Part shown: in pieces, positions 26,998 through 36,189 of the stretch
Layout of the letters: every line of letters starts with the position of its first letter
How positions within the stretch are numbered: position 1 is the first letter of the stretch
NCBI GenBank assembly: GCA_937922925.1
Contig: CALAKU010000018.1
Span: forward strand, 1-50,120
Length of the DNA: 50,120 nt
Source: an uncultured Arenicella sp.
Lineage (GTDB): Bacteria > Pseudomonadota > Gammaproteobacteria > Arenicellales > Arenicellaceae
Reading direction: 5' to 3'
Notes under the pieces: generated by a model
Seen by the model: only the letters and a program-made list of their open reading frames with translations
The model's database searches: none
What the model was told of the DNA's origin: nothing
Program-made: the position numbers and the translations under genes

Positions 26998-27299
26998 AAG
27001 TAATTCGCCTTTTTCTTCTTGAATTACGGTATAGTGTGCGGATTATTTTTCATAATGCAAGCAGAAAAATCTTGGGGCCTTAAGATCGTCGGCCGCAGTA
27101 AAGCGAGTTTGATCTCAGTTTAAATAAGAGCCAAAAGAGGCCATTTATCTTTGATCATAAAATGCAGTGAAGGCCACAGTTGATGCGATGGCCGAAATGA
27201 TTAATACCCTTTCTATCCAACTTCTTAGAAACACGAGCCCAGCAAGTATTTTTCAAAAGTGTCTTGCAAGCAAAACTTGAGCCTCTAATAGCGAAGCAC
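26998..27299. other. trxA-rhlB divergent promoter region
   Basis: These 302 bases separate the divergent trxA and rhlB starts and must carry both promoters. A TATAGT hexamer at 27030-27035 is a possible -10 on the plus strand, without a matching -35. No operator or stable hairpin stands out. Confidence 0.3.
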
Positions 27300-28823
27300 A
27301 TGACCCAAACACATTTAAGCGAAACCCGTTTTAGCGAACTGGACATCCACACTAAGGTTCAAGCTGGGATCGAGAAAACAGGATTCGAATTCTGCACACC
27401 GATTCAAGCAATGACACTACCTTTAGCCCTGCAAGGCAAAGACATCAGTGGCCAAGCGCAAACCGGTACCGGCAAGACAGCGGCTTTTTTAATCGCTTGT
27501 TTTCATCACTTATTAAATCAAGAGCGCAAAGAGTCTAAAAAGAAGAATCCAATCCGAGCGATGGTGCTAGCGCCAACTCGTGAGCTAGCGATTCAGATTA
27601 TGGAAGACGGCAAGCCGCTAATCTCGGAAACTGGCTTGAAAATAGGCTTGGCTTACGGCGGCACCGACTACGATAAACAGCGCCAACAAATCGAAGAGGG
27701 TATCGACGTCTTGGTCGGCACACCGGGACGTATTATTGATTACTTCAAACAAGGCGTGTTCGCATTGGATGCCCTTGAAGTCATCGTGTTAGATGAGGCC
27801 GATCGCATGTTCGATTTAGGTTTTATTGCCGACATCCGGTATTTGTTCAGAGCGATGCCAGACCCAAATGAACGCTTGAACATGTTGTACTCGGCAACCT
27901 TATCACACCGAGTCGGCGAACTTGCTTATGAACACATGAGCGAACCCGAGATTGTCAAAATTGAATCGGAGATCACGGCTGATCGAATTGAAGAAATCGG
28001 TTTCATGCCGTCCAATGATGAAAAAATACCTCTACTACTAGGCATTATAAAAAAGGCCGGCGACGACAAAGGCGTGGTGTTTTTGAACACCAAGCACATG
28101 GCGGAAAAAGTCGAGGCGTGGCTGCTGGCAAACGATTTTAAGTGCGCACTCTTATCTGGTGACGTGCCGCAGAAAAAACGCGAGCGCCTGCTTAATGACT
28201 TCAAAGATGGTAAGCGCAATATATTGATCGCGACCGATGTGGCTGCTCGAGGTTTGCACATCCCAGACGTGAATTACGTGATTAATTTTGACCTTCCTAA
28301 TGACGCCGAAGACTATGTGCATCGAATAGGTAGAACCGCAAGAGCCGGCGCCAGTGGCACAGCGATCAGTTTAGTGTGCGAAACCTTTGCCATGAATCTC
28401 ATGGATATCGAAGAATTTATTGAGCACTCACTGCCTATTCAGAAGGAGTACAACGAACTATTACTGACCGACGCCGAAAAACCTGATTTATCAAATTTGC
28501 GATCAAATCGTAAAAAAGAGGGTCGTAGTAAAAGAGACGTAAAACCAAAAGGCAAAAAAGACGGTGCTCGATTCAGCAATGATACGCGCGGTGACGACAA
28601 GCAAGATGGCGGCAACCGTGAAAGGCGAGAAAAAGGCAACCCCAATCGGGTTCCTAAAAACCGACGCGGCAAGCGGCGCGACGATCAAGAACAAGCGATG
28701 TCACCAGAGCAACGAGAGGCAGCGAAAGTGGCCGCTATGGAGAAACGCCAACAATCGCCTGTCAAAAGCACTCGCATTCCATTGCGAGGCCGCCGCCCGT
28801 ATGAGGTTCCAGCCGTCGGCTAA
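27300..28823 (+). CDS. rhlB: DEAD-box ATP-dependent RNA helicase RhlB
   Basis: A 507-residue DEAD-box helicase; in E. coli RhlB unwinds RNA for the RNase E degradosome. Motifs in order: the Q-motif FCTPIQAMTLPLAL, Walker A AQTGTGKT, PTRELAIQ, DEADRMFDLGF, SATLS, and HRIGRTARAGA. The start at 27300 gives MTQTHLSETRFSEL, close to E. coli RhlB; a frame extending 12 codons upstream is unneeded. The C-terminal tail of about 100 residues is longer than in E. coli and very basic (R, K, N, D-rich), suited to RNA binding. The neighbourhood with trxA and rho supports the orthology. Confidence 0.93.
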   Translation: MTQTHLSETRFSELDIHTKVQAGIEKTGFEFCTPIQAMTLPLALQGKDISGQAQTGTGKTAAFLIACFHHLLNQERKESKKKNPIRAMVLAPTRELAIQIMEDGKPLISETGLKIGLAYGGTDYDKQRQQIEEGIDVLVGTPGRIIDYFKQGVFALDALEVIVLDEADRMFDLGFIADIRYLFRAMPDPNERLNMLYSATLSHRVGELAYEHMSEPEIVKIESEITADRIEEIGFMPSNDEKIPLLLGIIKKAGDDKGVVFLNTKHMAEKVEAWLLANDFKCALLSGDVPQKKRERLLNDFKDGKRNILIATDVAARGLHIPDVNYVINFDLPNDAEDYVHRIGRTARAGASGTAISLVCETFAMNLMDIEEFIEHSLPIQKEYNELLLTDAEKPDLSNLRSNRKKEGRSKRDVKPKGKKDGARFSNDTRGDDKQDGGNRERREKGNPNRVPKNRRGKRRDDQEQAMSPEQREAAKVAAMEKRQQSPVKSTRIPLRGRRPYEVPAVG

Positions 28824-28847
28824 AAGGCAAGGTCCGGGACGAGAACA

Positions 28848-30017
28848 TTGGCTAAAACATTGCTAAGTAACAGCGAATCAACATCTGCGTCGACTTGTTT
28901 TGGTTCCGCTTTAATCCTTGGCGGAGGCGGAGCCAGAGCTGCATATCAAGTTGGCGTACTGAAAGCCATTGCCGAGATTCTGCCAGACGACTGCGACAAC
29001 CCGTTTCCAATTATCTGCGGCACCTCGGCCGGATCCATCAATACCGCGGCCTTGGCATCGAATGCCGACAACTTTAAGTTAGGCGTCCAAAAAATTTCTC
29101 ATGTTTGGTCGAACTTTGAGTTAGAACATGTCTTTTACGCCGATCGCAAAAACCTGTTCCGCCGTATTATGCGCTGGGCTTGGACGAATCTTGGCTTAGG
29201 CGACAGGCACAATGGCCCCAGCTCGCTACTTGATAATCAACCATTAAGGGAATTACTCGACGCCAACATCCAGTTTGACAAGATTGACCATCTTATTGAA
29301 CAAGGCGACCTTCAAGCCTATTGCATCACCGCATGCAGCTATACCTCGGGCGAGTCCACCACATTCTTTGACGGCCAAGCCAGCATTCAAAATTGGAAGC
29401 GCACACACCGAGAAGGCGTTCGTGAAAAGATCAATTTGGACCATTTGATGGCCTCTTCCGCCATTCCGGTGGTATTTCCATCGGTGAAAATCGATCACGA
29501 ATTTTACGGCGACGGCTCCATGCGCCAGATATCGCCGATTAGCCCGGCCTTACATTTAGGCGCCGAGAAAATCTTAATCATCGGCCTGCGTATGGAAAAA
29601 GACCAGCCCGAGCCTGATCGCCGAGAACGACAGCGCCCTTCGCTTGGGCAGATTTCAGGTTATGTGCTAGACACGCTTTTCTTGAACAGCTTGCATTCGG
29701 ATATAGAGCGAATGGAACGCATGAACCGTACCTTGCGCGAGGGCAATAAGAACAGTTCCGAAAACTTGAAAGTGATTGAACACTTGGTAATCAGCCCCTC
29801 GCAAGACATTGCCAATATCGCAATGAAACACTATTTAGAATTACCAAAGAGTTTTCGCACCGCGCTTAAGTTCCTTGGTATGTCCAAAGCGAATAGCCGA
29901 CGCTTTATTTCATACTTGATGTTTACCAAGACGTTTTGTCAGGAATTGATTGAACTTGGTTATCAAGACGCGCTTAATCAATCCGATGAGTTGCGCGCAT
30001 TTTTAAAACAGACTTAA
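28848..30017 (+). CDS. Patatin-like phospholipase
   Basis: A 389-residue patatin-family serine hydrolase. It has the oxyanion-hole motif GGGGARAAYQVGVL, the nucleophile elbow ICGTSAGSIN and the catalytic aspartate in YGDGSM, so the Ser-Asp dyad is complete. It probably hydrolyses phospholipids or other acyl esters. No signal peptide is seen, so it is likely cytosolic or at the inner face of the membrane. The start must be TTG at 28848, as the fold begins about 18 residues later and no ATG is available; GGGACGAG upstream can serve as a ribosome-binding site. The stop overlaps that of the convergent kinase gene. Confidence 0.88.
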   Translation: MAKTLLSNSESTSASTCFGSALILGGGGARAAYQVGVLKAIAEILPDDCDNPFPIICGTSAGSINTAALASNADNFKLGVQKISHVWSNFELEHVFYADRKNLFRRIMRWAWTNLGLGDRHNGPSSLLDNQPLRELLDANIQFDKIDHLIEQGDLQAYCITACSYTSGESTTFFDGQASIQNWKRTHREGVREKINLDHLMASSAIPVVFPSVKIDHEFYGDGSMRQISPISPALHLGAEKILIIGLRMEKDQPEPDRRERQRPSLGQISGYVLDTLFLNSLHSDIERMERMNRTLREGNKNSSENLKVIEHLVISPSQDIANIAMKHYLELPKSFRTALKFLGMSKANSRRFISYLMFTKTFCQELIELGYQDALNQSDELRAFLKQT

Positions 30018-30766
30018 TCTAATTCTAAAGCCTCAAACACGCTCAGAAGCTCTTGATCACCCTGCCAATTTTTCAAAAATCTGGCGCGATCTTTCGCGTG
30101 AGCCATTCGCCAGCTTAGTTGATTTTTGTGTTGTTGGGCGGCGTCCAGATCGATAAAAAATAGCCGACCTTCGTTCCAAATCAAATTACTGGCTTTAAGA
30201 TCGCCATGGCTTAACTTAGCATCACTCATTTGTTGAAACGCTACTTTGAGGGTCGCAGCCAAATCCGCTTGCTGGCTCGTCGCCAAGCTCGGCAACAATT
30301 CGATTACTTCGTCACCAGGCAAGAACTCACTAACAAAGTAAGCGGTACGGCGCAGCAAACTGGCTCGCTGCTCAAGCATAATAAGCGGCTGTGCGACATT
30401 CAAACCTGCCTTAGCGAATTTATAACTCAGCCGCCAGCTGCGGCTTGCACGCGAGCGCCGGACGCTGCGATTAAGGCGATGCCATTGATTCCGTGCGTTA
30501 TAGCGCTTAACAATCACAGCGCGTCCTTCAAGGCTTGCTTTGGCTACGGTAGTGGTACGGTCATGCTTAAGAACATCACCAGCATCGATTAAGGCATCCA
30601 ATGTGCTGGCATTTAAGTGTTCGCCCTGAACCTCATCGCTTGCCCACCAACAACGAGTCGAAAATTGTTGGTGATGCCCGAGCGCTTGCTCACACCATTG
30701 CGGTTGTATTTTACTTTCCAATGATGGCTCGAGCTTTGGAGTCTTGCGGCAAAGCGTCGTTGACAT
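30014..30766 (-). CDS. Lipopolysaccharide core kinase, Kdo/WaaP family
   Basis: A 250-residue member of the small LPS kinase family. It has the ATP-lysine region AVIVKRYN, a basic stretch (RLNRSVRRSRASRSWRLS), FVSEFLPGDEV and the catalytic loop LSHGDLKASNLIWN followed by FFIDLDAAQ as the DFG equivalent. In Pseudomonas, genes of this type follow waaP in the core cluster and are thought to phosphorylate core sugars; Kdo kinases share the fold. The start overlaps the end of the WaaG::WaaP gene by 56 bases, so they are co-transcribed. The exact acceptor sugar is uncertain. Confidence 0.82.
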   Translation of the reverse strand: MSTTLCRKTPKLEPSLESKIQPQWCEQALGHHQQFSTRCWWASDEVQGEHLNASTLDALIDAGDVLKHDRTTTVAKASLEGRAVIVKRYNARNQWHRLNRSVRRSRASRSWRLSYKFAKAGLNVAQPLIMLEQRASLLRRTAYFVSEFLPGDEVIELLPSLATSQQADLAATLKVAFQQMSDAKLSHGDLKASNLIWNEGRLFFIDLDAAQQHKNQLSWRMAHAKDRARFLKNWQGDQELLSVFEALELD

Positions 30767-32783
30767 CGTCTTTGTCTTGAATACGGCGCAATTTTTCTAT
30801 CGCCAATGCTTTGCGTTTTTGCGACTCATAAAGCTTGTTACCTCGGCTTTCCACTTTGCGCCAGAACGAGGCTTCGTCGCGAAGAATTTCTCTTAAAGGT
30901 CGACCACGATACAAGCTCATAAAACGCAAAAGGTCACGTTTAGTTAAGCCGATTTCTTTGCTGGAGTAATACAAACCTGCGATGTCCTTAACTGCCCAAC
31001 GTTCAGGCGTCTTACGGCGCATCTGCAAGCGATGCAAATCAATTAAGTACAACTTACTTGCTTGAGAAACTTGATCGTCGGCCTCAAAATGCGCATCGAG
31101 CAGAAAATGACATAGGTAGAAGTCGCGGTGATTGGCTCCATTTTCATGAATAACGCGCGCGGTTTCGACTACCTTTTTCAGTATCCAACGCTTTAAACGA
31201 ATCTGCTTTAGCGTTCTCGGCGGGTTGTCTTTCCAGTCGGTACAGAAATCTTCCAAACTGGTTTCGGTTGGCAACGCTTCGGTAATAATAAACGAATGCT
31301 TAGTCGCTGGATTTCGCCCGCGAATACCATAGGCAGCGACGGTCATGGTATCGATCTCTAAATCTTTGAGTCGATGCACACCATGCCATTCATTCAAAGC
31401 CCCAACGACCGGCGCTCTTAGATAAACAATATTTTTAAAAATTTCAGCCCAGCCAACCCCAGTATGAATCTTCAAGAAGTAATCTTTGTTGCCCCGCGTG
31501 AATCGCAAGGTACGTCGCCCCAACGCTTCTCGATAGACATTGCCTTCGATGTTCATAACCTGATAGAAAGAGTCTTCACCTTTGAGCGCTTGACGCAATT
31601 CATTGTTGATATACAAAGACTCGTCGCGCTTTTGGCGCTGCTCTTGCGGCAAATACAAGCGGCGTTGAGCGCAGGTCTGCTCAATAAAATCTACCGCTCG
31701 TTGAGGCATCACATAAAGACTGGGGTTCTTGCCATAACGTAAGCCGTTTTCTCGCCAGCTTACTTTTTCTTCCGACAAGAGCATTTGATGAAGCTTTTCG
31801 TTGAGCTCGTCTTGTGAAAACCGTTTGCGTAAAACATGGCCAGCTTGAGCGATTTTAATATGCGGCGCATAACCGCAAACCGGCGTTGCCAGTACCGGCA
31901 AGCCGGACACAATGGCCTCAAGCAGCACACCACCAGTGGTTTCAGCATAAGCCGGATGCAAAAGCATGTCGCCAGCCTTCATCAAGGCTGGTACATCTCG
32001 CCTGCCGCCCAAAAAGTGAACGTGCTTAGCAACATTTAATTTTTTTGAGATGCGCTGATAAAAGTCGATCTTATCTTGCCCAACAACAAATAATTTTGTT
32101 TTGTTAAGCAGCGCAGGCGGCAACGAGGACATTGCCGTAATCGCTCGATCTAAGCCTTTGGTTGCAAAACCAGAACCAATTAAGAGCACCAAATTTTCAT
32201 CTTCCTTGATCCCCAAAGACGCTCTTAAAGTAGCGCGATCGGGTAAGTTTTCTAAATTGCCCCAACGGGCTTTTTCAAGCGTTGGCGGGAGGTTTAAAAA
32301 GCGCGAATCTTGGGTTAGATAGTACTGCTGATAGATCAGTTTTTCGCGATTCGACAGCGACAGAATATTGGTTTTAGACGAAGCCTCAAAAACGCCTCGT
32401 TCAAAACTCGAGTAGTACAAAAAGCGGGGCGTAAAACGATAGAAGAATGAGTGCCGCAAGAAGGAGCGGCCCACGTAGCAATAATCACCGCAATAGTAAA
32501 TGTCCATGCCCGGGATTTTGTTAAAGCCGACCACCACGTCAAAGGAATGGTCGCTCAAAGCTTTGCGTACCTTGCGGTTAAAACTGTGCGCACGGGTATG
32601 GTTAGTCAAAGCAAAGTGTTTAATCACAACCACTTCGACGCCATCGGGCACCTCGCCCTCCCAACTGCCGGTAAAGACCGTCGCCTTGTGGCCGCGCTCT
32701 ACACACTCGTTAGCAATCCTCAGCATATCTAAGGACAAGCCGCTGTAGGGAAAGTGTTTATATAAACAAAAGGCGAAGTGCAT
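30711..32783 (-). CDS. waaG-waaP: Fused LPS core glucosyltransferase and heptose kinase (WaaG::WaaP)
   Basis: A single 690-residue reading frame. Residues 1 to about 375 match WaaG, the GT4 glucosyltransferase that adds glucose to heptose II-linked core: FAFCLYKHFPYSGLSLDMLRIA at the N-terminus, LIGSGFATKGLDRAI and the donor-binding HPAYAETTGGVLLEAIVSGLPV. Residues about 400-670 match WaaP, the kinase that phosphorylates heptose I: RRTLRFTRGNKDYFLKIH, ITEALPTETSLEDFC, the catalytic loop ANHRDFYLCHFLL and YLIDLHRLQMRRKTP. A short charged linker joins them. The two are separate adjacent genes in Pseudomonas and E. coli, so this is a gene fusion. Both active sites appear intact. Confidence 0.92.
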   Translation of the reverse strand: MHFAFCLYKHFPYSGLSLDMLRIANECVERGHKATVFTGSWEGEVPDGVEVVVIKHFALTNHTRAHSFNRKVRKALSDHSFDVVVGFNKIPGMDIYYCGDYCYVGRSFLRHSFFYRFTPRFLYYSSFERGVFEASSKTNILSLSNREKLIYQQYYLTQDSRFLNLPPTLEKARWGNLENLPDRATLRASLGIKEDENLVLLIGSGFATKGLDRAITAMSSLPPALLNKTKLFVVGQDKIDFYQRISKKLNVAKHVHFLGGRRDVPALMKAGDMLLHPAYAETTGGVLLEAIVSGLPVLATPVCGYAPHIKIAQAGHVLRKRFSQDELNEKLHQMLLSEEKVSWRENGLRYGKNPSLYVMPQRAVDFIEQTCAQRRLYLPQEQRQKRDESLYINNELRQALKGEDSFYQVMNIEGNVYREALGRRTLRFTRGNKDYFLKIHTGVGWAEIFKNIVYLRAPVVGALNEWHGVHRLKDLEIDTMTVAAYGIRGRNPATKHSFIITEALPTETSLEDFCTDWKDNPPRTLKQIRLKRWILKKVVETARVIHENGANHRDFYLCHFLLDAHFEADDQVSQASKLYLIDLHRLQMRRKTPERWAVKDIAGLYYSSKEIGLTKRDLLRFMSLYRGRPLREILRDEASFWRKVESRGNKLYESQKRKALAIEKLRRIQDKDDVNDALPQDSKARAIIGK

Positions 32784-32945
32784 AGGATGAGTTCACGTGC
32801 TCCAGAGACCTAATTATACGCTGTATTGACGATAAATTAACTGACAAAGGGGTTAACAAGTCGCCACCTAAGATTTCAAATGAGTAACCTTGCTTACCTC
32901 TGCGCTTAGAACCTCTGCGCTGACAAGCGGTGTTGGCTTGGAATG

Positions 32946-33986
32946 CTAGACTATTTTCTGATAAAGCATGTCCCAAATGCGCTCTGCGGTTAAGCCCCCG
33001 TTTTTGCTGTCATTGGTATAGCACGGCGGCTCACTGTGCTCAGAGCCTAACAAAGAACAATCTTTGAGTAGGCAGGGCGAGCAAGGATATTGGCTTTGCA
33101 GTATCAGCTGGTTGTCGCCTAATGCGCCGGTTAAGCTGGCGTCGGTGCTCCCGTAAATTGAGACGCAGGGAGTTTTTAAAGCCGCCGCCATATGCCCAAG
33201 GCCCGTGTCGACAGAAACCGCACCTGCAACCTTTGAAATACGCTCTTTGAGTTGGCTTAGTGTTTGTTTTTCTAGCACGGTGACATGCGCGGCGTTTTTG
33301 GCCAATCGTAATGCGCGTTCATATTCCACTTGATTGCCCCAGGCCAATTCCACTTTGTAACCATCGCTTCTGGCTAGCTCAATAAGCGTAAGCCATAGTG
33401 ATTCGGGCAAATGCTTGCTGGCCCAAGTTGTGCCGTGAAAAAACATCACCGTTGTGTAGTCGCGTGCAGGCTCGCTGCCTCTCGAGGCTACACCGTAGTC
33501 GACTGTCTTTTGGTCAACAGTGTACCCAAACCCATCAGCGAACAATTGGCGTACACGAGTAATCGCATGTTCGGTTCGAGGGGCATCAATTTTTTTATGG
33601 TAAAGCCAAGCGGCGGGGGATTCTTTGATTGACTCTCCACTATAACCAATGCGTACACCGCCTCTTGCGAGTTTTGCGAATCGTGAAAAAACCGCACTTT
33701 TCATCAGACCCTGCGCGTCGATGATCGCGTCATAAGGCGTGCTGCGCAACTCTCGAGTAAAACCAAAAAACTCAACGACGGTGCTGAGCTTGAATCGACG
33801 CCAGCGCCTTGTGGCTACTGGGATTACTCGATGAACGCCCTGATGCCAAGCCGGTATTTCGGCAAAATTTTCTTCTACCATCCAATCAATTTGTGCCTCA
33901 GGATAAGTTTGCAGAAAGTCGCCTAGAGCCGGCATTACATGCAAGACATCGCCCATAGACGTAAGCTTTACAACTAATATCTTCAT
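32946..33986 (-). CDS. waaC: ADP-heptose:LPS heptosyltransferase I
   Basis: A 346-residue GT9 enzyme that adds the first heptose to Kdo2-lipid A. The N-terminus MKILVVKLTSMGDVLHVMPAL is diagnostic for WaaC, and the donor-binding region includes SVDTGLGHMAAAL and SIYGSTDASLTGALG. The ATG at 33986 overlaps the waaF stop (ATGA) and gives the usual N-terminus; an upstream extension only shadows waaF. A 162-base gap separates it from waaG::waaP, which holds no gene and a CCTCTGCGCT direct repeat. Confidence 0.95.
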   Translation of the reverse strand: MKILVVKLTSMGDVLHVMPALGDFLQTYPEAQIDWMVEENFAEIPAWHQGVHRVIPVATRRWRRFKLSTVVEFFGFTRELRSTPYDAIIDAQGLMKSAVFSRFAKLARGGVRIGYSGESIKESPAAWLYHKKIDAPRTEHAITRVRQLFADGFGYTVDQKTVDYGVASRGSEPARDYTTVMFFHGTTWASKHLPESLWLTLIELARSDGYKVELAWGNQVEYERALRLAKNAAHVTVLEKQTLSQLKERISKVAGAVSVDTGLGHMAAALKTPCVSIYGSTDASLTGALGDNQLILQSQYPCSPCLLKDCSLLGSEHSEPPCYTNDSKNGGLTAERIWDMLYQKIV

Positions 33987-35020
33987 GCCAGCGACTCGCA
34001 CAATGCCAGAACTTGTGGCGGCTCTAGCTCTTGCATGCAGCGATGATGTTGCAAAGGGCAATCGCGTTCAAAACACGGGCTGCACTCAATCGTTCTTTGA
34101 GCAATAACATGATTCGGGCTTAGCGGCGGCGTGTGACCGGGGTCGGTAGAACCATAGATGGCAATTAATGGAATCTGCAAGGCCGCGGCGATGTGCATCA
34201 ATCCTGAGTCATTGGCGATCACGCGCTGCGCGACCGACATGAGATCAACCGCTTCCGGCAACTGGGTTAAACCGGCCAAACTGGTCAACTGACCTTGGCA
34301 CTCGGTATTAATTTGCTCGCAAACCACGCGATCTTTGTTCGAGCCTAATAACCACACTTGCCAGCCCGATTCCAAATGCTGGGCCGCGACGGCAGCGTAA
34401 TAGTGCGCTGGCCATTGTTTGGATGGGCCAAATTCAGCGCCGGGGCACAAGACTAAAATCGGCTTATCTCGATTTAGGTCAAACTTATCCAGCACTGAAT
34501 CGACTTGCTGATCATCGACTGCCAATTGAGGTATTGGGATAGACGCCTTCTCTGTCGGCGCCGACTCAGGGTTCAGACCCAATGCCAAAAACCGTTGAAC
34601 TGTCATTGGTAGTACGTGCTTTGACAGCCTGCGAATATCGTTAAGCAAACCCCAGCGTTGCTCGCCAACAAAGCCGGTGCGCTTAGGGATTCTGGCAAGC
34701 GCTGGCACTAATGCGGCCTTGAGAGAATTTGGCAATACAATGGCGTGATCGTATGGAGTTTGCCGCAATTGCCTTGCTAACTGCCACCGTTTTAGCAAAC
34801 TGAGTTTGCCATGCTCGAACGGCGCGAAAACTAATTGATTGACCTGCGGCATACGATCAATCAGAGCCGCTGTCCAAGCCGGGGCGAGCACATCAATCAG
34901 CGCCTGAGGATTTTGTTCTTTGAGCGCAATAAACAAACTTTGCGCCATCACCATATCGCCAACCCATGACGGGCCAATCACTAAAATTCGCTGAACTGTT
35001 GCTCGCTTAGCAGTAGGCAT
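33983..35020 (-). CDS. waaF: ADP-heptose:LPS heptosyltransferase II
   Basis: A 345-residue GT9 enzyme that adds the second heptose of the inner core. RILVIGPSWVGDMVMAQSLF is the WaaF N-terminus; LCPGAEFGPSKQWPAHYYA and VIANDSGLMHIAAALQIPLIAIYGSTDPGH carry the ADP-heptose site. The C-terminal cysteines CSPCFERDCP are typical of WaaF. It lies between ilvE and waaC as in Pseudomonas and is translationally coupled to waaC. Confidence 0.96.
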   Translation of the reverse strand: MPTAKRATVQRILVIGPSWVGDMVMAQSLFIALKEQNPQALIDVLAPAWTAALIDRMPQVNQLVFAPFEHGKLSLLKRWQLARQLRQTPYDHAIVLPNSLKAALVPALARIPKRTGFVGEQRWGLLNDIRRLSKHVLPMTVQRFLALGLNPESAPTEKASIPIPQLAVDDQQVDSVLDKFDLNRDKPILVLCPGAEFGPSKQWPAHYYAAVAAQHLESGWQVWLLGSNKDRVVCEQINTECQGQLTSLAGLTQLPEAVDLMSVAQRVIANDSGLMHIAAALQIPLIAIYGSTDPGHTPPLSPNHVIAQRTIECSPCFERDCPLQHHRCMQELEPPQVLALCESLA

Positions 35021-35058
35021 TGCTGTGGATTCTTGATTGCATCTGAGAGCGTTGTTAA

Positions 35059-35103
35059 GCAGGCTTGCCGCGTGGTTTAGATTTTAAAAACCACGCCTGC
35101 TTT
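35059..35103. other. Large stem-loop between ilvE and waaF
   Basis: GCGTGGTTT (35071-35079) pairs with AAACCACGC (35089-35097). The outer AAGCAGGC and GCCTGCTT can extend it once a 7-base insertion is bulged out. No T-run follows on the minus strand, so it is more likely an RNA-processing or attenuating structure between ilvE and the LPS genes than a clean terminator. Confidence 0.45.
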
Positions 35104-35116
35104 ACCCGCCACCGCT

Positions 35117-36040
35117 TTATACGTAGCTCAACCAATCCTTGCGTGCGGCATCGCGACCAAACACCACATCGAAGTAGCGCTCTTGAATTTCTTTGGTCAA
35201 GGGGCCGCGCCCGCCATCACCTAAGACGCGATCATCTAAAGATTGGATTGGCGTTACTTCGGCAGCCGTCCCCGTGAAAAACGCTTCGTCTGCCGTATAT
35301 ATCTCATCCCGCGTAATCTGTTTTTCTATTAACTCAAGGCTCATGTCTTTAGTCAGAATATCGGCGATGGTGTCGCGAGTAATGCCTTCTAAGGCTGAGG
35401 TTAGGCTAGGCGTATACACCTTGCCACGTCGAATAATAAAAATATTTTCACCACTGCCTTCAGCGACGTAGCCATACGAATCCAACATCAGCGCTTCGTC
35501 GTAACCAGCGGCATCGGCCTCTTGCAATGCCATCATCGAGTTTGTGTAGTGCCCATTAGTTTTGGCTTTGGCCATGTTGCTATTCACATGATGGCGACTA
35601 AACGAAGATGTTTTAACTCGAATCCCTTTTTCAAGGCCATCTTCACCGAGATAGGCGCCCCACTCCCAAGCGGCGATCATCATATGAACCTTCAAGCCTT
35701 TGGCATGCAACCCCATGGCCTCGGAACCGTAATACGCCATTGGGCGCAGATAAGCTGATTTGAGTTCATTTTTCTTAACAATTTCCAACTGCGCTTTATT
35801 TAACTCTTCGGCCGAAAAGGGAATCTTCATGCCCATGATTTTGGCCGACTGAAACAAGCGCTCGGTATGACGATCTAGCCGAAAAATCGCCGGGCCATCC
35901 GCGGTTTCATACGCCCGCACACCCTCAAAGACTCCCATTCCATAGTGTAATGTGTGAGTAAGTACGTGGATTTTAGCGTCGCGCCAATCAACGTATTCGC
36001 CATCCATCCAAATGAAACCATCACGGTCTGCAAAAGACAT
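35117..36040 (-). CDS. ilvE: Branched-chain amino acid aminotransferase
   Basis: A 307-residue class IV PLP aminotransferase that makes leucine, isoleucine and valine from their keto acids. The N-terminal FIWMDGEYVDWRDAKIHVLTHTLHYGMGVFEG block is typical, the PLP lysine lies in MAKAKTNGHYTNSM, and EGSGENIFII and FFTGTAAEVTPI are conserved. Length matches E. coli IlvE (309). GGAGA precedes the start. Its position just upstream of waaF is the order seen in Pseudomonas. Confidence 0.95.
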   Translation of the reverse strand: MSFADRDGFIWMDGEYVDWRDAKIHVLTHTLHYGMGVFEGVRAYETADGPAIFRLDRHTERLFQSAKIMGMKIPFSAEELNKAQLEIVKKNELKSAYLRPMAYYGSEAMGLHAKGLKVHMMIAAWEWGAYLGEDGLEKGIRVKTSSFSRHHVNSNMAKAKTNGHYTNSMMALQEADAAGYDEALMLDSYGYVAEGSGENIFIIRRGKVYTPSLTSALEGITRDTIADILTKDMSLELIEKQITRDEIYTADEAFFTGTAAEVTPIQSLDDRVLGDGGRGPLTKEIQERYFDVVFGRDAARKDWLSYV

Positions 36041-36189
36041 TTTATTCTCCGAAATTGTAAAGGGCGGCCGTATTATTTGCCGGGCATTCTATTGGCCAGA
36101 GTATATCGCGAAGTGATCAAAAAAGAAGATATCTGCGAGCGAGTTTCTGAATCCTTAGAGACCTTTAATTAAGGAGCGCGGATTCTAAA

